Source: Paracoccaceae bacterium (GTDB lineage Bacteria; Pseudomonadota; Alphaproteobacteria; Rhodobacterales; Rhodobacteraceae). From it: DNA of 64,000 bases. The stretch lies in assembly GCA_024742455.1 (NCBI GenBank), contig JANSYL010000001.1, positions 62,001-126,000 on the forward strand, written 5' to 3'. Under the pieces are notes generated by a model. The model was not told the DNA's origin. It made no database searches and was given only the letters and a program-made list of their open reading frames with translations. Below, piece after piece: positions 25,648 to 34,350 of the stretch (positions are counted from its first letter, which is position 1; each line of letters opens with the position of its first letter). The position numbers and the translations under genes are program-made.

Positions 25648-26271
25648 ATGGCCGACGCCGATACCCCGCAAATCTACCTCGTCACCCCGCAGGCCTTCGA
25701 TCCGGAGGATTTCGGCGACACGCTGGCGCGGGTGCTCGATGCCGTGCCGGTCGCCTGCCTGCGGCTTGCCATGACGCAGGAGGACGAAATGGTGCTCGCT
25801 CGGGCGGCGGATGGCCTGCGGGAGATTGCCCATGCCCGGGACGTGCCGCTGGTGATCACGCAGCATGCGGGGCTGGTCGAACGGCATGGTCTGGATGGCG
25901 TCCACCTAACGGACGGGTCGCGTTCGGTGCGCAAGGTGCGCAAGGCGCTGGGCGCGGATGCCATCCTAGGTGCCTATTGCGCGGCATCACGCCATGACGG
26001 GATGAGCGCGGGCGAGGCGGGCGCCGATTACATCGCCTTCGGGCCGGTGGGGGAGACCAGCCTCGGCACCGAGGATCGCGCCGGGGCCGAGCTGTTCGGC
26101 TGGTGGTCCGAGATGATCGAATTGCCGGTGGTGGCCGAGGGGGCGCTGACCGCCGATCTGGTCACGGCGCTGGCACCGGTGACGGATTTCTTCGCCATCG
26201 GGGCCGAGATCTGGAAGGCCGACGACCCCGCCGCCGCATTGATGGCGCTGACCGCCGCCTTGCGCGCCTGA
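25648..26271 (+). CDS. ThiE/TenI-like thiamine phosphate synthase family protein
   Basis: The 207-residue TIM-barrel protein has the family elements IYLVTP, CLRLAM, PLVITQHAGLVERHGLDGVHLTDG, LGAYCAASRHDGMSAGEAGADYIAFGPV and VVAEGALTADLV. These correspond to the ThiE fold. However, the pyrophosphate-binding Arg/Lys residues and the usual GPIFxTxTK loop are altered (GPVGETSLGTED), so canonical condensation of HMP-PP and HET-P is uncertain. A TenI-like or moonlighting role is possible. The start at 25648 follows AGGGAG. No other thiamine gene is nearby. It converges on olsA. Confidence 0.8.
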   Translation: MADADTPQIYLVTPQAFDPEDFGDTLARVLDAVPVACLRLAMTQEDEMVLARAADGLREIAHARDVPLVITQHAGLVERHGLDGVHLTDGSRSVRKVRKALGADAILGAYCAASRHDGMSAGEAGADYIAFGPVGETSLGTEDRAGAELFGWWSEMIELPVVAEGALTADLVTALAPVTDFFAIGAEIWKADDPAAALMALTAALRA

Positions 26272-26292
26272 CCCGCCGCAAGGCGGTGCAGC

Positions 26293-27114
26293 TCAGCGCG
26301 CTTTCTCAAAGCCTGTCCGCACGGCCTCCTCGGCCCTTTGGGCGAGGGTTTTTCGGTCGGCCATCTCCGCCACCCGCAGGGGCGCGTGAAAGATCACCCG
26401 CGCGGTCCCGTGACGCGGCGCGGCCAGCATGCGCAACAGATTGGCGCCGAAATCCATGTCGCCCCACCAGCCATAGAACGCCCCGGGCGCGCCCGGCGGC
26501 GGCGTGTAGACGAGGCTGACCGGTTGGATCGACACGTCCGGCAGACCCCCGGCAAAGAAGGCGGCAAACAGCGTCGTGCGGAACGGCAGAACGCGGCACC
26601 CATCGGTCGACGTGCCCTCGGGAAAGAACAAGAGCCGATGCCCCGCCGCCAGGCGATCCCTCAGCGCCGCCGCCTGTTCCGCCGCGCGCGCGCGGTCACG
26701 GGCGATGAACAGCGTGCCGACCCCGCGTGCCAGCCAGCCGATACCGGGCCAGCCCCGCACCTCGGATTTCGCCACGAAATAGAGACGGGTGCAGGCATTC
26801 AGAACGAAAATGTCGAGCCAGCTGACATGGTTGGACACGAAGGCCCCGGGGCTGCGGTCGATCCGGCCCTCGCGCATCAGGCGCAGCCCCAGAACCGCGC
26901 AGGTCAGGCGACAGACGATCTGGGTGATCCAGGGCGTGACCGGGCGGTGATGGCCGGAAAGCACCCGCTCGGGCAGCCGCAGCAGCAACAGCAGCGGAAA
27001 CCCGACCAGAAGCAGCGACAGGATCACCCCCCCGCGCAACCCGATGCGCACCCGGTCGGCCGCCCCGAGCGGGCGGGGCGGCAAGGGCTCCGCCCCCCGC
27101 CAGGTGACGCTCAT
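26293..27114 (-). CDS. olsA: Lyso-ornithine lipid / 1-acyl-glycerol-3-phosphate O-acyltransferase
   Basis: The 273-residue PlsC-family acyltransferase carries the HX4D motif in NHVSWLDIF, FFPEGTSTDG (the EGT motif) and a preceding membrane segment (VILSLLLVGFPLLLLLRL). It would add the second acyl chain to lyso-ornithine lipid, or act as an ordinary PlsC. The ols assignment comes from its position directly downstream of olsB, the N-acyltransferase of ornithine-lipid synthesis. Its ATG is the last in a ladder of 14-bp repeats (27109-27172) that begin at the olsB stop codon, suggesting unusual translational coupling. Confidence 0.85.
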   Translation of the reverse strand: MSVTWRGAEPLPPRPLGAADRVRIGLRGGVILSLLLVGFPLLLLLRLPERVLSGHHRPVTPWITQIVCRLTCAVLGLRLMREGRIDRSPGAFVSNHVSWLDIFVLNACTRLYFVAKSEVRGWPGIGWLARGVGTLFIARDRARAAEQAAALRDRLAAGHRLLFFPEGTSTDGCRVLPFRTTLFAAFFAGGLPDVSIQPVSLVYTPPPGAPGAFYGWWGDMDFGANLLRMLAAPRHGTARVIFHAPLRVAEMADRKTLAQRAEEAVRTGFEKAR

Positions 27115-27172
27115 GACCCGAAGCTCATGATCCGACGCTCATGATCCGACGCTCATGACCGGGCGCTCATGC
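27109..27172 (-). repeat. 14-bp tandem repeat forming overlapping mini-ORFs between olsB and olsA
   Basis: About 4.5 units of a 14-mer (GCTCATGATCCGAC on the plus strand) fill the olsB-olsA junction. On the minus strand each unit contains TCATGA, so the stop of one reading frame overlaps the start of the next by ATGA. Reading from the olsB stop (27167-27169), four five-codon frames (MSARS, MSVGS, MSVGS, MSFGS) follow one another, each shifted -1. The fifth ATG is the olsA start at 27114. Confidence 0.85.
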
Positions 27173-27940
27173 CGGTGTGCCCCGCGTATAGATCGCCCGG
27201 TGCTTCGGCGACATCCGCGCCACGTCGATCACCAGACAGACATCGATACAGTTGAAGGGCCGGTCGATGAACGCCCCCTGCCCCACGAACCCCCCGAGCC
27301 TCAGATAGGCCTTGATCAGCGCCGGGATCGCCCGGATCGCCGCGGGCCGGTCCAGCCTGTCCTCGGCGATCAGGTCCATCGCCTGCGCGCCCGGCGGACG
27401 GGCCACGGGGCGGATATCGGCAGGCGCGAGGTGACGATGATGCAACAGCGACAAGGGCCCGGCCAGCGCCTGCGGGTCGGTGCCGTGGAAACTGGCCACG
27501 CCGAACAGGATGTCGATATCATGGTCGGCCACGTAGCGCGCCAGGCCGTTCCACAAATGCATCATTGCCGTGCCGCCGCGGTAATCGCGATGCAGGCAGG
27601 ACCGCCCAAGCTCCAGAAGCCGCCGGCCGGTCGCGCGCAGCGGGGCAAGGTCGTATTCGTCCTCGGAATAGAACTGCCCGGCCGTCTCGGCCTGGTCGGC
27701 GCGCATCACGCGGTAGACGCCGACCACGCGGTCGCCCGCGTCGCGCCGGGCATCGCTGAGGATGAGATGTTCGAAATACGGGTCGAACCGGTCGCGTTCC
27801 AGCCGGTTTTCGTGATCGACGAGGTCCCCGCCTGCGCCCAGTTCCTCGACGAAGACCGCGTAGCGCAGGCGCTGGGCCGCGATCCGTTCGGCCTCGGTCG
27901 TTGCGAGCGACACGGTGAAATGCGGCTCGGCGAGATCCAT
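27167..27940 (-). CDS. olsB: L-ornithine N-alpha-acyltransferase
   Basis: The 257-residue GNAT-like protein matches OlsB, which transfers a 3-hydroxyacyl group to ornithine in the first step of ornithine-lipid synthesis. Features are the N-terminal FTVSLATTEAERIAAQRLRYAVFVEELGAGGDLVDHE, the central VVGVYRVMR, the LELGRSCLHRDYRGG loop and the C-terminal GAFIDRPFNCIDVCLVIDV. The start at 27940 begins MDLAEPHFTVSL; a longer frame adds an Arg/Pro-rich leader. A CtrA-type TTAA-N7-TTAAC box lies about 100 bp upstream. Ornithine lipids are phosphorus-free and often made under phosphate limitation. Confidence 0.9.
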   Translation of the reverse strand: MDLAEPHFTVSLATTEAERIAAQRLRYAVFVEELGAGGDLVDHENRLERDRFDPYFEHLILSDARRDAGDRVVGVYRVMRADQAETAGQFYSEDEYDLAPLRATGRRLLELGRSCLHRDYRGGTAMMHLWNGLARYVADHDIDILFGVASFHGTDPQALAGPLSLLHHRHLAPADIRPVARPPGAQAMDLIAEDRLDRPAAIRAIPALIKAYLRLGGFVGQGAFIDRPFNCIDVCLVIDVARMSPKHRAIYTRGTPA

Positions 27941-28037
27941 GGGGGCGGGCGTCCTTGATGCTGGGCCGGGTCTGGGGCGCGGTCTAGCAGGGCGGCGCGC
28001 GGTTGCAAAGCAAGCTGGCCACATGCGGGGTGCCGGC

Positions 28038-28055
28038 GTTAAGCTGCCCTTAACC
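28038..28055. promoter_or_regulatory. CtrA-type binding site upstream of olsBA
   Basis: GTTAAGCTGCCCTTAACC contains two TTAA half-sites (28039-28042 and 28050-28053) separated by exactly 7 bp, the consensus of the cell-cycle and motility regulator CtrA. It lies in the 151-bp gap upstream of olsB, 98 bp from the olsB ATG. chpT, whose product phosphorylates CtrA in other alphaproteobacteria, is encoded 250 bp away. Confidence 0.6.
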
Positions 28056-28091
28056 GGTGGCGCGCTAGACGGGCGCCATCAAAACCAGAGA

Positions 28092-28277
28092 TCACCGGGA
28101 AAAGTCTATGGTCAAAGCGACACGGCGGCCGTCCAACACCACCTTCCCGGCATTCTCGAAATTGACCGTGATCCGCCCGTCGATGTTCGATTGCACCTGG
28201 CCAAGGCCCCAGTCCGGCGCCTCGGGGTGGCGTACGAGCATCCCCGGTTCCAGGATCGCGTTCAGATCTTCGGACAT
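28092..28277 (-). CDS. DUF3553 family protein, 61 aa
   Basis: This small beta-rich protein starts MSEDLNAILEPGMLVRHPEAPDWGLGQVQSNIDG in two blocks, and continues TVNFENAGKVVLDGRRV. The VRHPxxPDWGxGQVQS core is the DUF3553 signature, a CarD/SH3-like fold widespread in Rhodobacterales. An AAAAAGG ribosome-binding site precedes the start. It is divergent from chpT, with only 33 bp (or 15 bp, depending on the chpT start) between start codons, so the two genes' promoters must overlap or lie within coding sequence. The function is unknown. Confidence 0.85.
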   Translation of the reverse strand: MSEDLNAILEPGMLVRHPEAPDWGLGQVQSNIDGRITVNFENAGKVVLDGRRVALTIDFSR

Positions 28278-28310
28278 GCGGGGGGCCTTTTTATGAAGGA
28301 CGCGTTGCGT

Positions 28311-28916
28311 ATGTCCTATGTTTCTCTGGCGGACCTGATCGGATCGCGCCTGTGCCACGACCTTATCAACCCTCTGGGGGCGATCGGCAATGGGGTCGAA
28401 CTGATCGACATGACCGGCAGCGCGAAGGGCCCCGAAATGGACCTGATCCGCGACGCGGTGCGCGACGCGCAGGCACGGATCCGGTTTTTCCGTATCGCCT
28501 TCGGTGCCAGCCTCAAGGGGCAGATGCTGGGCGCGCCCGAGGCGGCAATGGCGCTGAGCGATTATTTCAAGTCCAGCCGGATGATGCCCGACTGGACGCC
28601 CAAAACCGATCTGCCCCGCATCGAGGTGAAATTCGCCCTGCTGATGGTGCTGTGTGCCGAAAGCGCCCTGCCCATGGGGGGCGCGCTGACGGTGGCGCAG
28701 GACGGCCCGGGCCAGTGGCGGGTGACCGCCGATGCCGCCCGGATCCAGGTCGATGACCGGGTCTGGCAGGTGCTGCGCTTCGGGCCCGCCGCGCTGGAGC
28801 GTGACCTGCGCCCGGCCGAGGTGCAGTTCGCCGCGCTGCATGTGCTGGCCGAACAGATGGACCGGACGGTGAATTACGTCGAAACGGGCGACGGTCTGAC
28901 GATGACGACCGGCTAG
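28311..28916 (+). CDS. chpT: Histidine phosphotransferase ChpT
   Basis: The 201-residue protein resembles a histidine-kinase dimerisation domain plus a degenerate ATPase domain, as in ChpT, which relays phosphate from CckA to CtrA and CpdR. The phospho-acceptor is H16 in GSRLCHDLINPLGAIGNGVEL. The second half (IEVKFALLMVLCAESALPMGGALTV) lacks the N, G1 and G2 boxes of active kinases. I chose ATG 28311 because AAGGA precedes it; an in-frame ATG at 28293 would add six residues. In Rhodobacteraceae the CckA-ChpT-CtrA path controls motility and gene transfer agents, which fits the nearby CtrA box. Confidence 0.88.
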   Translation: MSYVSLADLIGSRLCHDLINPLGAIGNGVELIDMTGSAKGPEMDLIRDAVRDAQARIRFFRIAFGASLKGQMLGAPEAAMALSDYFKSSRMMPDWTPKTDLPRIEVKFALLMVLCAESALPMGGALTVAQDGPGQWRVTADAARIQVDDRVWQVLRFGPAALERDLRPAEVQFAALHVLAEQMDRTVNYVETGDGLTMTTG

Positions 28917-28929
28917 CCCGCGCAGCCGG

Positions 28930-29451
28930 TCAGCCCACCGGCACCAGGCCCGCGCGGAAGCGGCGCATGTTGTCCTGGTAATGGGTGGCCGAGGCGATCA
29001 GCCCGGCGCGCGCGGTTTCATCAAGGTCCCGCACCACCTTGCCGGGCATCCCCATGACCAGGCTGCCCGCCGGAATGTCCTTGCCCTCCCCGATCAGCGC
29101 GCCCGCCCCGATCAGGCAGCCCGGCCCGATCACCGCACCGTTCAGAATCGTGGCGCCCATGCCGATCAAGCTGCCATCGCCGATGGTGCAGCCATGCAGC
29201 ATCGCCTTGTGGCCGATGGTGCAATTTTCCCCGATCACCAGCGGATAGCCGATATCGGTGTGAAAGACGCAGTTTTCCTGCACGTTCGAGCCGCGCCCCA
29301 CCCGGACCTCTTCATTGTCGCCGCGCAGCGTGGCGCCGAACCAGACGCTGGCCCCCTCCTCGATCACCACGCGCCCGATCAGGTTGGCATCGGGGGCGAT
29401 CCAGCTGTCTTCGGCGATGTCGGGGGCGATCCCGTCAAGGGCGTAGATCAT
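28930..29451 (-). CDS. Gamma carbonic anhydrase family protein
   Basis: The 173-residue left-handed beta-helix protein is built of hexapeptide repeats (for example [18 protein letters not shown]). The zinc-ligand histidines are visible in VFHTDIG and GHKAMLHGC. The protein resembles YrdA/PaaY/gamma-CA proteins, which bind zinc and may hydrate CO2, although many members have no detected activity. The C-terminal [11 protein letters not shown] segment is typical. It overlaps the gmk stop codon by 4 nt (ATGA), forming the end of a yicC-gmk-gamma-CA operon. Confidence 0.92.
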   Translation of the reverse strand: MIYALDGIAPDIAEDSWIAPDANLIGRVVIEEGASVWFGATLRGDNEEVRVGRGSNVQENCVFHTDIGYPLVIGENCTIGHKAMLHGCTIGDGSLIGMGATILNGAVIGPGCLIGAGALIGEGKDIPAGSLVMGMPGKVVRDLDETARAGLIASATHYQDNMRRFRAGLVPVG

Positions 29452-30107
29452 GGTGTCGTCTCCTCGAATTCGGCCTGAAGCTTGCGGACATGGGCCTGCA
29501 GGCCCGGCTGCTGTTCGCGCCGCTGCCGTTCGGCGGCGACAATCGTTTTCAGCTGTGCCTCGGTGGTGTCGATATCGTCATTGACGAGGACGTAATCATA
29601 GGCGTCCCAGCGGCTGATCTCATCCCAGGATTTGCGCATCCGCTTGCCGATCACCTCGGCGCTGTCCTGACCGCGCGATTGCAGGCGGCGTTTCAGCTCG
29701 GCGATCGAGGGCGGCAGGATGAAGATCGACAAGGTGTGCTTGCCGAGGTCGGAGTTGCGGATCTGCTGCGCGCCCTGCCAGTCGATGTCGAACAGCACGT
29801 CGCGCCCCGCCTCGATCGCCTCGGCCACCGGTGCCATGGGCGAGCCGTAGAAATGCCCGAAGACATGGGCGTGTTCCAGCATCGCGCCCTTGGCCACCAT
29901 GGCTTTGAAGGCCGCCTCGTCGAGAAAATGGTAATGCTCCCCGTCCACCTCGCCCGGGCGGGGGTGGCGCGTGGTGGCCGAGACGGAAAAGCGCAGCGTG
30001 TCATCCCAGTCCATCAGGCGCCGCGCCAGTGTCGACTTGCCCGCCCCCGAAGGCGAGGACAGGATGATCAAAAGCCCCCGGCGGGGCGCGGCTGCGGTCT
30101 GTGCCAT
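29448..30107 (-). CDS. gmk: Guanylate kinase
   Basis: Gmk phosphorylates GMP to GDP. The 219-residue protein has the P-loop [11 protein letters not shown], the GMP-binding segment [22 protein letters not shown], and the lid [19 protein letters not shown] 30107 was chosen because GGAG lies 5 nt upstream; an in-frame GTG at 30113 overlapping the yicC stop as GTGA is the alternative. A coiled C-terminal tail ([20 protein letters not shown]) is slightly longer than in E. coli. It is in an operon with yicC upstream and the gamma-CA gene downstream. Confidence 0.96.
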   Translation of the reverse strand: MAQTAAAPRRGLLIILSSPSGAGKSTLARRLMDWDDTLRFSVSATTRHPRPGEVDGEHYHFLDEAAFKAMVAKGAMLEHAHVFGHFYGSPMAPVAEAIEAGRDVLFDIDWQGAQQIRNSDLGKHTLSIFILPPSIAELKRRLQSRGQDSAEVIGKRMRKSWDEISRWDAYDYVLVNDDIDTTEAQLKTIVAAERQRREQQPGLQAHVRKLQAEFEETTP

Positions 30108-30109
30108 CG

Positions 30110-30982
30110 TCACTCCAGGTTCTGCACTTGCTCGCGCATCTGATCGATGACCAGTTTCAGATCAAGCCCGATCGCCGTCAGCGCCGCATCGCCCGATTTC
30201 GAGCAGAGCGTATTGGCCTCGCGGTTGAATTCCTGCATCAGAAAATCGAGCTTGCGGCCCACGGTGCCGCCGGTCGCCAGAAGGTCACGCGCGGCGGCGA
30301 CATGGGCGCGCAGCCGGTCCAGTTCTTCTATAACATCCGATTTCACGGCGATCAGCGCCAGTTCCTGGGCGATGCGCGCCTCATCCACACCATCGGCGAT
30401 CTCGCCGATGGCGGTCAGCGCCGCCTTCAGCCGTGCCGCCTGCGGCTCGGACCGGGCGGCGGCGGCGGTGGCTGCACCCTCGGTCAGCTGGGCGATGCGG
30501 TCGATCTGGCCTGCGATCACGGTGCCGATCGCCGCACCCTCGGCCCGGCGCATCTCGACCAGGGCGGCGATCAGGGGGGCGGTATCGGCGCGGATGGCGT
30601 CGAGCGGCAGGGTATCGTCGCCCGGCGCGGCATCGGAGAGAAGGCGCAGGTTCACGATATCGGCGGCGCTGCTCGGGGCCAGGGGCAGCCCCTGCGCGGC
30701 GGCGGCGGCTTCGACCTGCGCGACCCGGGTCAGCGCGCCTGCCACCCGGTCCGGATCGAGCGTGGCGGAACCGGCCGCCGTATCGCGCGTGATCCGCAGG
30801 CCAAGCGTGACCGCCCCGCGCGCAAGGCCCGCCGCCAGATCCCTGCGCAGGCCGGGTTCCAGATCACCGCAGCCCTCGGGCAGGCGCAGCCGCAGGTCGA
30901 GCCCGCGGGCATTGACCGAGCGGGCCTCCCATGTCCAGGCGACACCGACGGCGGCACCTGTCCGGGTGGCATAGCCGGTCAT
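30110..30982 (-). CDS. yicC: YicC family endoribonuclease-like protein
   Basis: The 290-residue protein has the YicC N-terminus ([37 protein letters not shown]) and the DUF1732 C-terminus ([20 protein letters not shown] and [22 protein letters not shown]). YicC-family proteins are reported as endoribonucleases and are often next to gmk, as here. The ATG at 30982 opens the conserved SMTGYA motif; a GTG at 31012 would add ten residues. It is the first gene of a three-gene leftward operon. The AT-rich stretch at 31033-31060 upstream is the likely promoter area for it or for the divergent PAS gene. Confidence 0.9.
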   Translation of the reverse strand: MTGYATRTGAAVGVAWTWEARSVNARGLDLRLRLPEGCGDLEPGLRRDLAAGLARGAVTLGLRITRDTAAGSATLDPDRVAGALTRVAQVEAAAAAQGLPLAPSSAADIVNLRLLSDAAPGDDTLPLDAIRADTAPLIAALVEMRRAEGAAIGTVIAGQIDRIAQLTEGAATAAAARSEPQAARLKAALTAIGEIADGVDEARIAQELALIAVKSDVIEELDRLRAHVAAARDLLATGGTVGRKLDFLMQEFNREANTLCSKSGDAALTAIGLDLKLVIDQMREQVQNLE

Positions 30983-31139
30983 CGAGGCGAGCCTGCCTAC
31001 GGCATTAACCACGTCCCCGATCTCCCCCTGCCGTTAAAATTCGAATTGAATTATTCATGGATGGGTAAGCAATTCGCCGGTCGGGTCAACCGCGGGTCCG
31101 CCCCGCCCGGCCCGGCACGACCGCGACAGGAGGCCGCCC

Positions 31140-31802
31140 ATGCGCGTCGATTTCCCTGGGACTGCGCCCGCAAACGCGCCTGCGCGGGCCCCTGTCCATG
31201 CACCCGACCAAATCGATGCCATCACGGCTGCCTGGCCTGCCACCCGGCATCTTGCGGCCTATTGGCAGGCGCTCAGCCGCGCACACCCGCATGGCCCGCC
31301 GGTGCCGCCGCGCCATGCCATCGACCCGGTGGCCCTGTCACCCATTCTGGGGCAATCGGGCCTGTTGGACCGGGATCGCGACGGGACGGTGCGGTTCCGG
31401 CTGGTGGGGGCCGCCCTGCGGCGGCGGATGCACCTGCCCCTGCCCGGCCTGCCGCTCAGGACGATCTTTCACCCCGTCGCGCGCGCCGGGCTGGACGCGC
31501 TGTTTGCCGAGGTGTTCGACGCGCCCGCGCAGCTGCGGATAACGGTCGCCGACGGGGGTGCAGCCGGGCAGGTCGCGATCCTTCCGCTCGGCGATCGCAA
31601 TGGCGCCATCAGCCGCGCGGTGTTCGTGATATCGCTGGGCGACGCGCCGGATAACGGCCCGGCCCGGTTGCGCCCGATCCGTGTGCATCTGACCCGCGTC
31701 GCCGCGCCCCCCGCCCCGGTGCCGCGCAGGCGGTTCCGGGTGATCGATGGCGGGCGGGCCCGACGCGGCCCGCCGGACCGCGCCCTGCCCGAGGCGCCCT
31801 AA
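31140..31802 (+). CDS. PAS-domain protein (PAS_5-like)
   Basis: The 220-residue protein shows the PAS_5/DUF1854-like pattern common in Rhodobacterales and Rhodospirillales. It has [13 protein letters not shown] then [28 protein letters not shown], then [27 protein letters not shown] and [11 protein letters not shown]. There is no kinase or output domain. Residues 1-25 and the last 30 are Ala/Pro/Arg-rich and disordered. It starts after AGGAGG. The stop codon overlaps the converging aroF stop by 2 nt. Possibly a sensor or pole/cell-cycle protein; the ligand is unknown. Confidence 0.78.
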   Translation: MRVDFPGTAPANAPARAPVHAPDQIDAITAAWPATRHLAAYWQALSRAHPHGPPVPPRHAIDPVALSPILGQSGLLDRDRDGTVRFRLVGAALRRRMHLPLPGLPLRTIFHPVARAGLDALFAEVFDAPAQLRITVADGGAAGQVAILPLGDRNGAISRAVFVISLGDAPDNGPARLRPIRVHLTRVAAPPAPVPRRRFRVIDGGRARRGPPDRALPEAP

Positions 31803-33178
31803 CCCGCCGCGCGCAGCGCGTCGCGGCTGGCCGACAATTCCTCGGCCACCAGAAAGGCCAGTTCCAGCGACTGGCTGGCATTCAGGCGCGGATCGCAGGC
31901 GGTGTGATAGCGCGATGACAGGTCTTCCTCGCTGACCGCGCGGACGCCGCCGGTGCATTCGGTCACGTCCTGGCCTGTCATCTCGAAATGCACGCCGCCC
32001 GGAATGGTGCCTTGGGCCCGGTGGATGGCGAAGAATTCCTGCACCTCCTGCAGGACCGACTGGAACGGCCGTGTCTTGTAGCCGGTGGCCGACTTGATCG
32101 TGTTGCCATGCATCGGGTCGCAGACCCAGAGCACGTTCGCACCTTCGGATTTCACCGTCTCGATCAGGCGCGGCAGGTGATCGGCCACCTTGCCCGCCCC
32201 GAAACGCGCGATCAGGGTCAGCCGCCCCGCCTCGTTGCCGGGGTTCAGCGTGGACATCAGGCGCTTGAGGTCGTCGGTTTCCATCGACGGGCCGCATTTC
32301 AGGCCGATCGGGTTCTGCACGCCGCGCGCAAATTCGACATGGGCGCCATCGGGCTGGCGCGTGCGGTCGCCGATCCAGATCATGTGCCCCGAGCCCGCCA
32401 GCCATTTGCCCGAGGTGGAATCGAGCCGGCAGAGCGCCTCTTCGTATTCCAGCAGCAGCGCCTCGTGGCTGGTGTAGAAATCGACGGTGGACAGCTCGTG
32501 ATTGGTCTCGGAGGTCAGGCCCGCGGCAGTCATGAAATCCAGGCTGTCCTGGATCCGGTTTGCGATATCGCGGTATTTCGCGGCATCATCGCCATCGGTG
32601 AAGCCAAGTGTCCAGGAATGGACGCGGTGGATGTCGGCGAAGCCTCCGGTCGAAAACGCACGCAGCAGGTTCAGCGTGGCAGCAGCCTGGGTATAGGCCT
32701 CGAGCATCTTGGCGGGGTTGGGAATGCGCGCCTCGGGCGTGAAATCGAGATCGTTGATGATGTCGCCCCGGTAGGAGGGCAGTTCGACCCCGTCCACCAC
32801 CTCGGTCGGTGCCGAGCGCGGCTTGGCGAACTGGCCCGCCATGCGCCCGATCTTCACCACCGGCACCTTGGCGCCATAGGTCAGCACCATCGCCATCTGC
32901 AGCATCACCTTGAAGGTGTCGCGGATGTTGTCGGCGGAAAACTGGGCAAAGCTTTCGGCGCAATCGCCGCCCTGCAGCAGGAACGCCTCGCCGCGTGCGG
33001 CGGCGGCCAGTTCGGCCTTGAGGCGCCGCGCCTCGCCCGCGAAGACGAGGGGCGGATAGGCGGCCAGCCGCGTCTCGACCGAGGCCAGAGCCTGCGGATC
33101 GGTATAGTCGGGCATCTGCACACGCGGCTTGGCGCGCCAATCGGATTTCGTCCAGCTCTGGGTCGCGGTGCCATCCAT
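31799..33178 (-). CDS. aroF: 3-deoxy-7-phosphoheptulonate synthase, class II
   Basis: This DAHP synthase condenses phosphoenolpyruvate and erythrose-4-phosphate at the entry to the shikimate pathway. The 459-residue length and motifs ([101 protein letters not shown]) identify the class II (plant/mycobacterial) type. It is alone in its direction. The 176-bp gap to the divergent GlxA-type regulator contains a CGCAATTGCG palindrome at 33243-33252. Confidence 0.96.
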   Translation of the reverse strand: MDGTATQSWTKSDWRAKPRVQMPDYTDPQALASVETRLAAYPPLVFAGEARRLKAELAAAARGEAFLLQGGDCAESFAQFSADNIRDTFKVMLQMAMVLTYGAKVPVVKIGRMAGQFAKPRSAPTEVVDGVELPSYRGDIINDLDFTPEARIPNPAKMLEAYTQAAATLNLLRAFSTGGFADIHRVHSWTLGFTDGDDAAKYRDIANRIQDSLDFMTAAGLTSETNHELSTVDFYTSHEALLLEYEEALCRLDSTSGKWLAGSGHMIWIGDRTRQPDGAHVEFARGVQNPIGLKCGPSMETDDLKRLMSTLNPGNEAGRLTLIARFGAGKVADHLPRLIETVKSEGANVLWVCDPMHGNTIKSATGYKTRPFQSVLQEVQEFFAIHRAQGTIPGGVHFEMTGQDVTECTGGVRAVSEEDLSSRYHTACDPRLNASQSLELAFLVAEELSASRDALRAAG

Positions 33179-33242
33179 GGCGATCCCTCCTCGTCGCTTG
33201 GGTCGGGCCCGTCATAGGGGCATTGGCGCCGCGATCCAATCC

Positions 33243-33252
33243 CGCAATTGCG
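33243..33252. promoter_or_regulatory. Palindrome CGCAATTGCG in the aroF/regulator divergent promoter region
   Basis: A perfect 10-bp palindrome lies 65 bp upstream of aroF and 103 bp upstream of the GlxA-type gene. An AGTGC/GCACT pair (33283-33287 and 33303-33307) is closer to the regulator. Either could be an operator. This is inference only. Confidence 0.3.
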
Positions 33253-33354
33253 ACCTTCGCGGGATTGCGCAGCGGGGAAATTAGTGCTTTCGGTGGAAAA
33301 ACGCACTTTGCCGGGGCGTCCCCGGCGCCGTGCCGCGTGAACAAGGGACGCGCC

Positions 33355-34329
33355 ATGCCAGAGCCAGCAAGCCCGCGGCGATTCATCTTCGTTCTGCTCG
33401 ACCAGTTCACCATGCTGTGCTTTTCCAGCGCGGTCGAGGCGCTGAGGATCGCCAACCGGATGTCGGGCCAGGCACTTTACGAATGGGTGCTGGTGGGTGA
33501 AGGCGGCGGGATCGCGCGGTGTTCGGCGGGCATCGGGTATCAGCTGGACGGTGACCTGGACGAGGTCACGCGCGACGACGTGGTGCTGCTGTGCGGTGGC
33601 ATCGACGTGCAGGCGGCGACCACCAAGCGGATGATCGGCTGGCTCAGGCGCGAGGCGCGCAAGGGCGCGGTGATGGGCGGCTTGTGCACGGCGGGCTACA
33701 CGCTGGCGCGCGCCGGGCTGCTGGATGGCAAGCGCGCCACCATCCACTGGGAAAACCAGGACAGTTTCGCCGAGGAATTCGAGGATGTGACCCTGACGAA
33801 ATCGGTCTTCGTGATCGACGGCAACCGGATCACCACGGCGGGCGGCACGGCCTCGATCGACCTGATGCTGAAGATCATCGCCGATGACCATGGCGAGGAC
33901 CTGGCCAATCTCGTGGCGGACCAGTTGATCTATACCTCGATCCGCACCGACCAGGACACGCAGCGCCTGTCGATCCCGACGCGCATCGGCGTGCGGCATC
34001 CGAAACTGGGCCAGGTGATCCGGATGATGGAACAGAATATCGAGGAACCGATCAGCCCCGCGACGCTGGCCAAGGAGGTCGGCATGTCGACCCGGCAGCT
34101 GGAGCGGCTGTTCCGGCGCTACCTGAACCGGTCGCCCAAGCGCTACTACATGGAACTGAGACTGTCGAAGGCGCGCAACCTGCTGATGCAGACCGACATG
34201 AGCGTGATCAACGTGGCGCTGGCCTGCGGGTTCGCCAGCCCCTCGCATTTCTCGAAATGCTACCGGGCCCATTACAACACCACGCCCTACCGTGAACGCG
34301 GCAGCCAGGGGGCGCGGAAACGGGCCTAG
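33355..34329 (+). CDS. GlxA family transcriptional regulator (DJ-1/PfpI + AraC HTH)
   Basis: The 324-residue protein joins an N-terminal DJ-1/PfpI class I glutamine-amidotransferase-like domain (RRFIFVLLDQFTMLCFSSAVEALRIAN, GGLCTAGYTLARAGLLDGKRATIHWE) to a C-terminal AraC domain with two helix-turn-helix motifs (SPATLAKEVGMSTRQLERLFRRY and NVALACGFASPSHFSKCYRAHY). Relatives include GbdR/CdhR-type regulators of glycine betaine or carnitine catabolism. The start at 33355 follows AAGGGA. The sensed ligand is unknown. It is divergent from aroF, but a regulatory link to aroF is not established. Confidence 0.9.
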   Translation: MPEPASPRRFIFVLLDQFTMLCFSSAVEALRIANRMSGQALYEWVLVGEGGGIARCSAGIGYQLDGDLDEVTRDDVVLLCGGIDVQAATTKRMIGWLRREARKGAVMGGLCTAGYTLARAGLLDGKRATIHWENQDSFAEEFEDVTLTKSVFVIDGNRITTAGGTASIDLMLKIIADDHGEDLANLVADQLIYTSIRTDQDTQRLSIPTRIGVRHPKLGQVIRMMEQNIEEPISPATLAKEVGMSTRQLERLFRRYLNRSPKRYYMELRLSKARNLLMQTDMSVINVALACGFASPSHFSKCYRAHYNTTPYRERGSQGARKRA

Positions 34330-34350
34330 GTCAGGGCCGGCCACGCCGGG

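Noticed and set aside
25648-26271. Thiamine operon or TPP riboswitch around the ThiE-like gene
   Set aside because: No thi genes are adjacent, and no TPP-box sequence is visible in the 97-bp upstream gap.
27109-27172. Possible CRISPR or minisatellite
   Set aside because: The units are 14 bp, directly adjacent with no spacers, so this is not CRISPR. It is kept instead as a tandem repeat that forms mini-ORFs.
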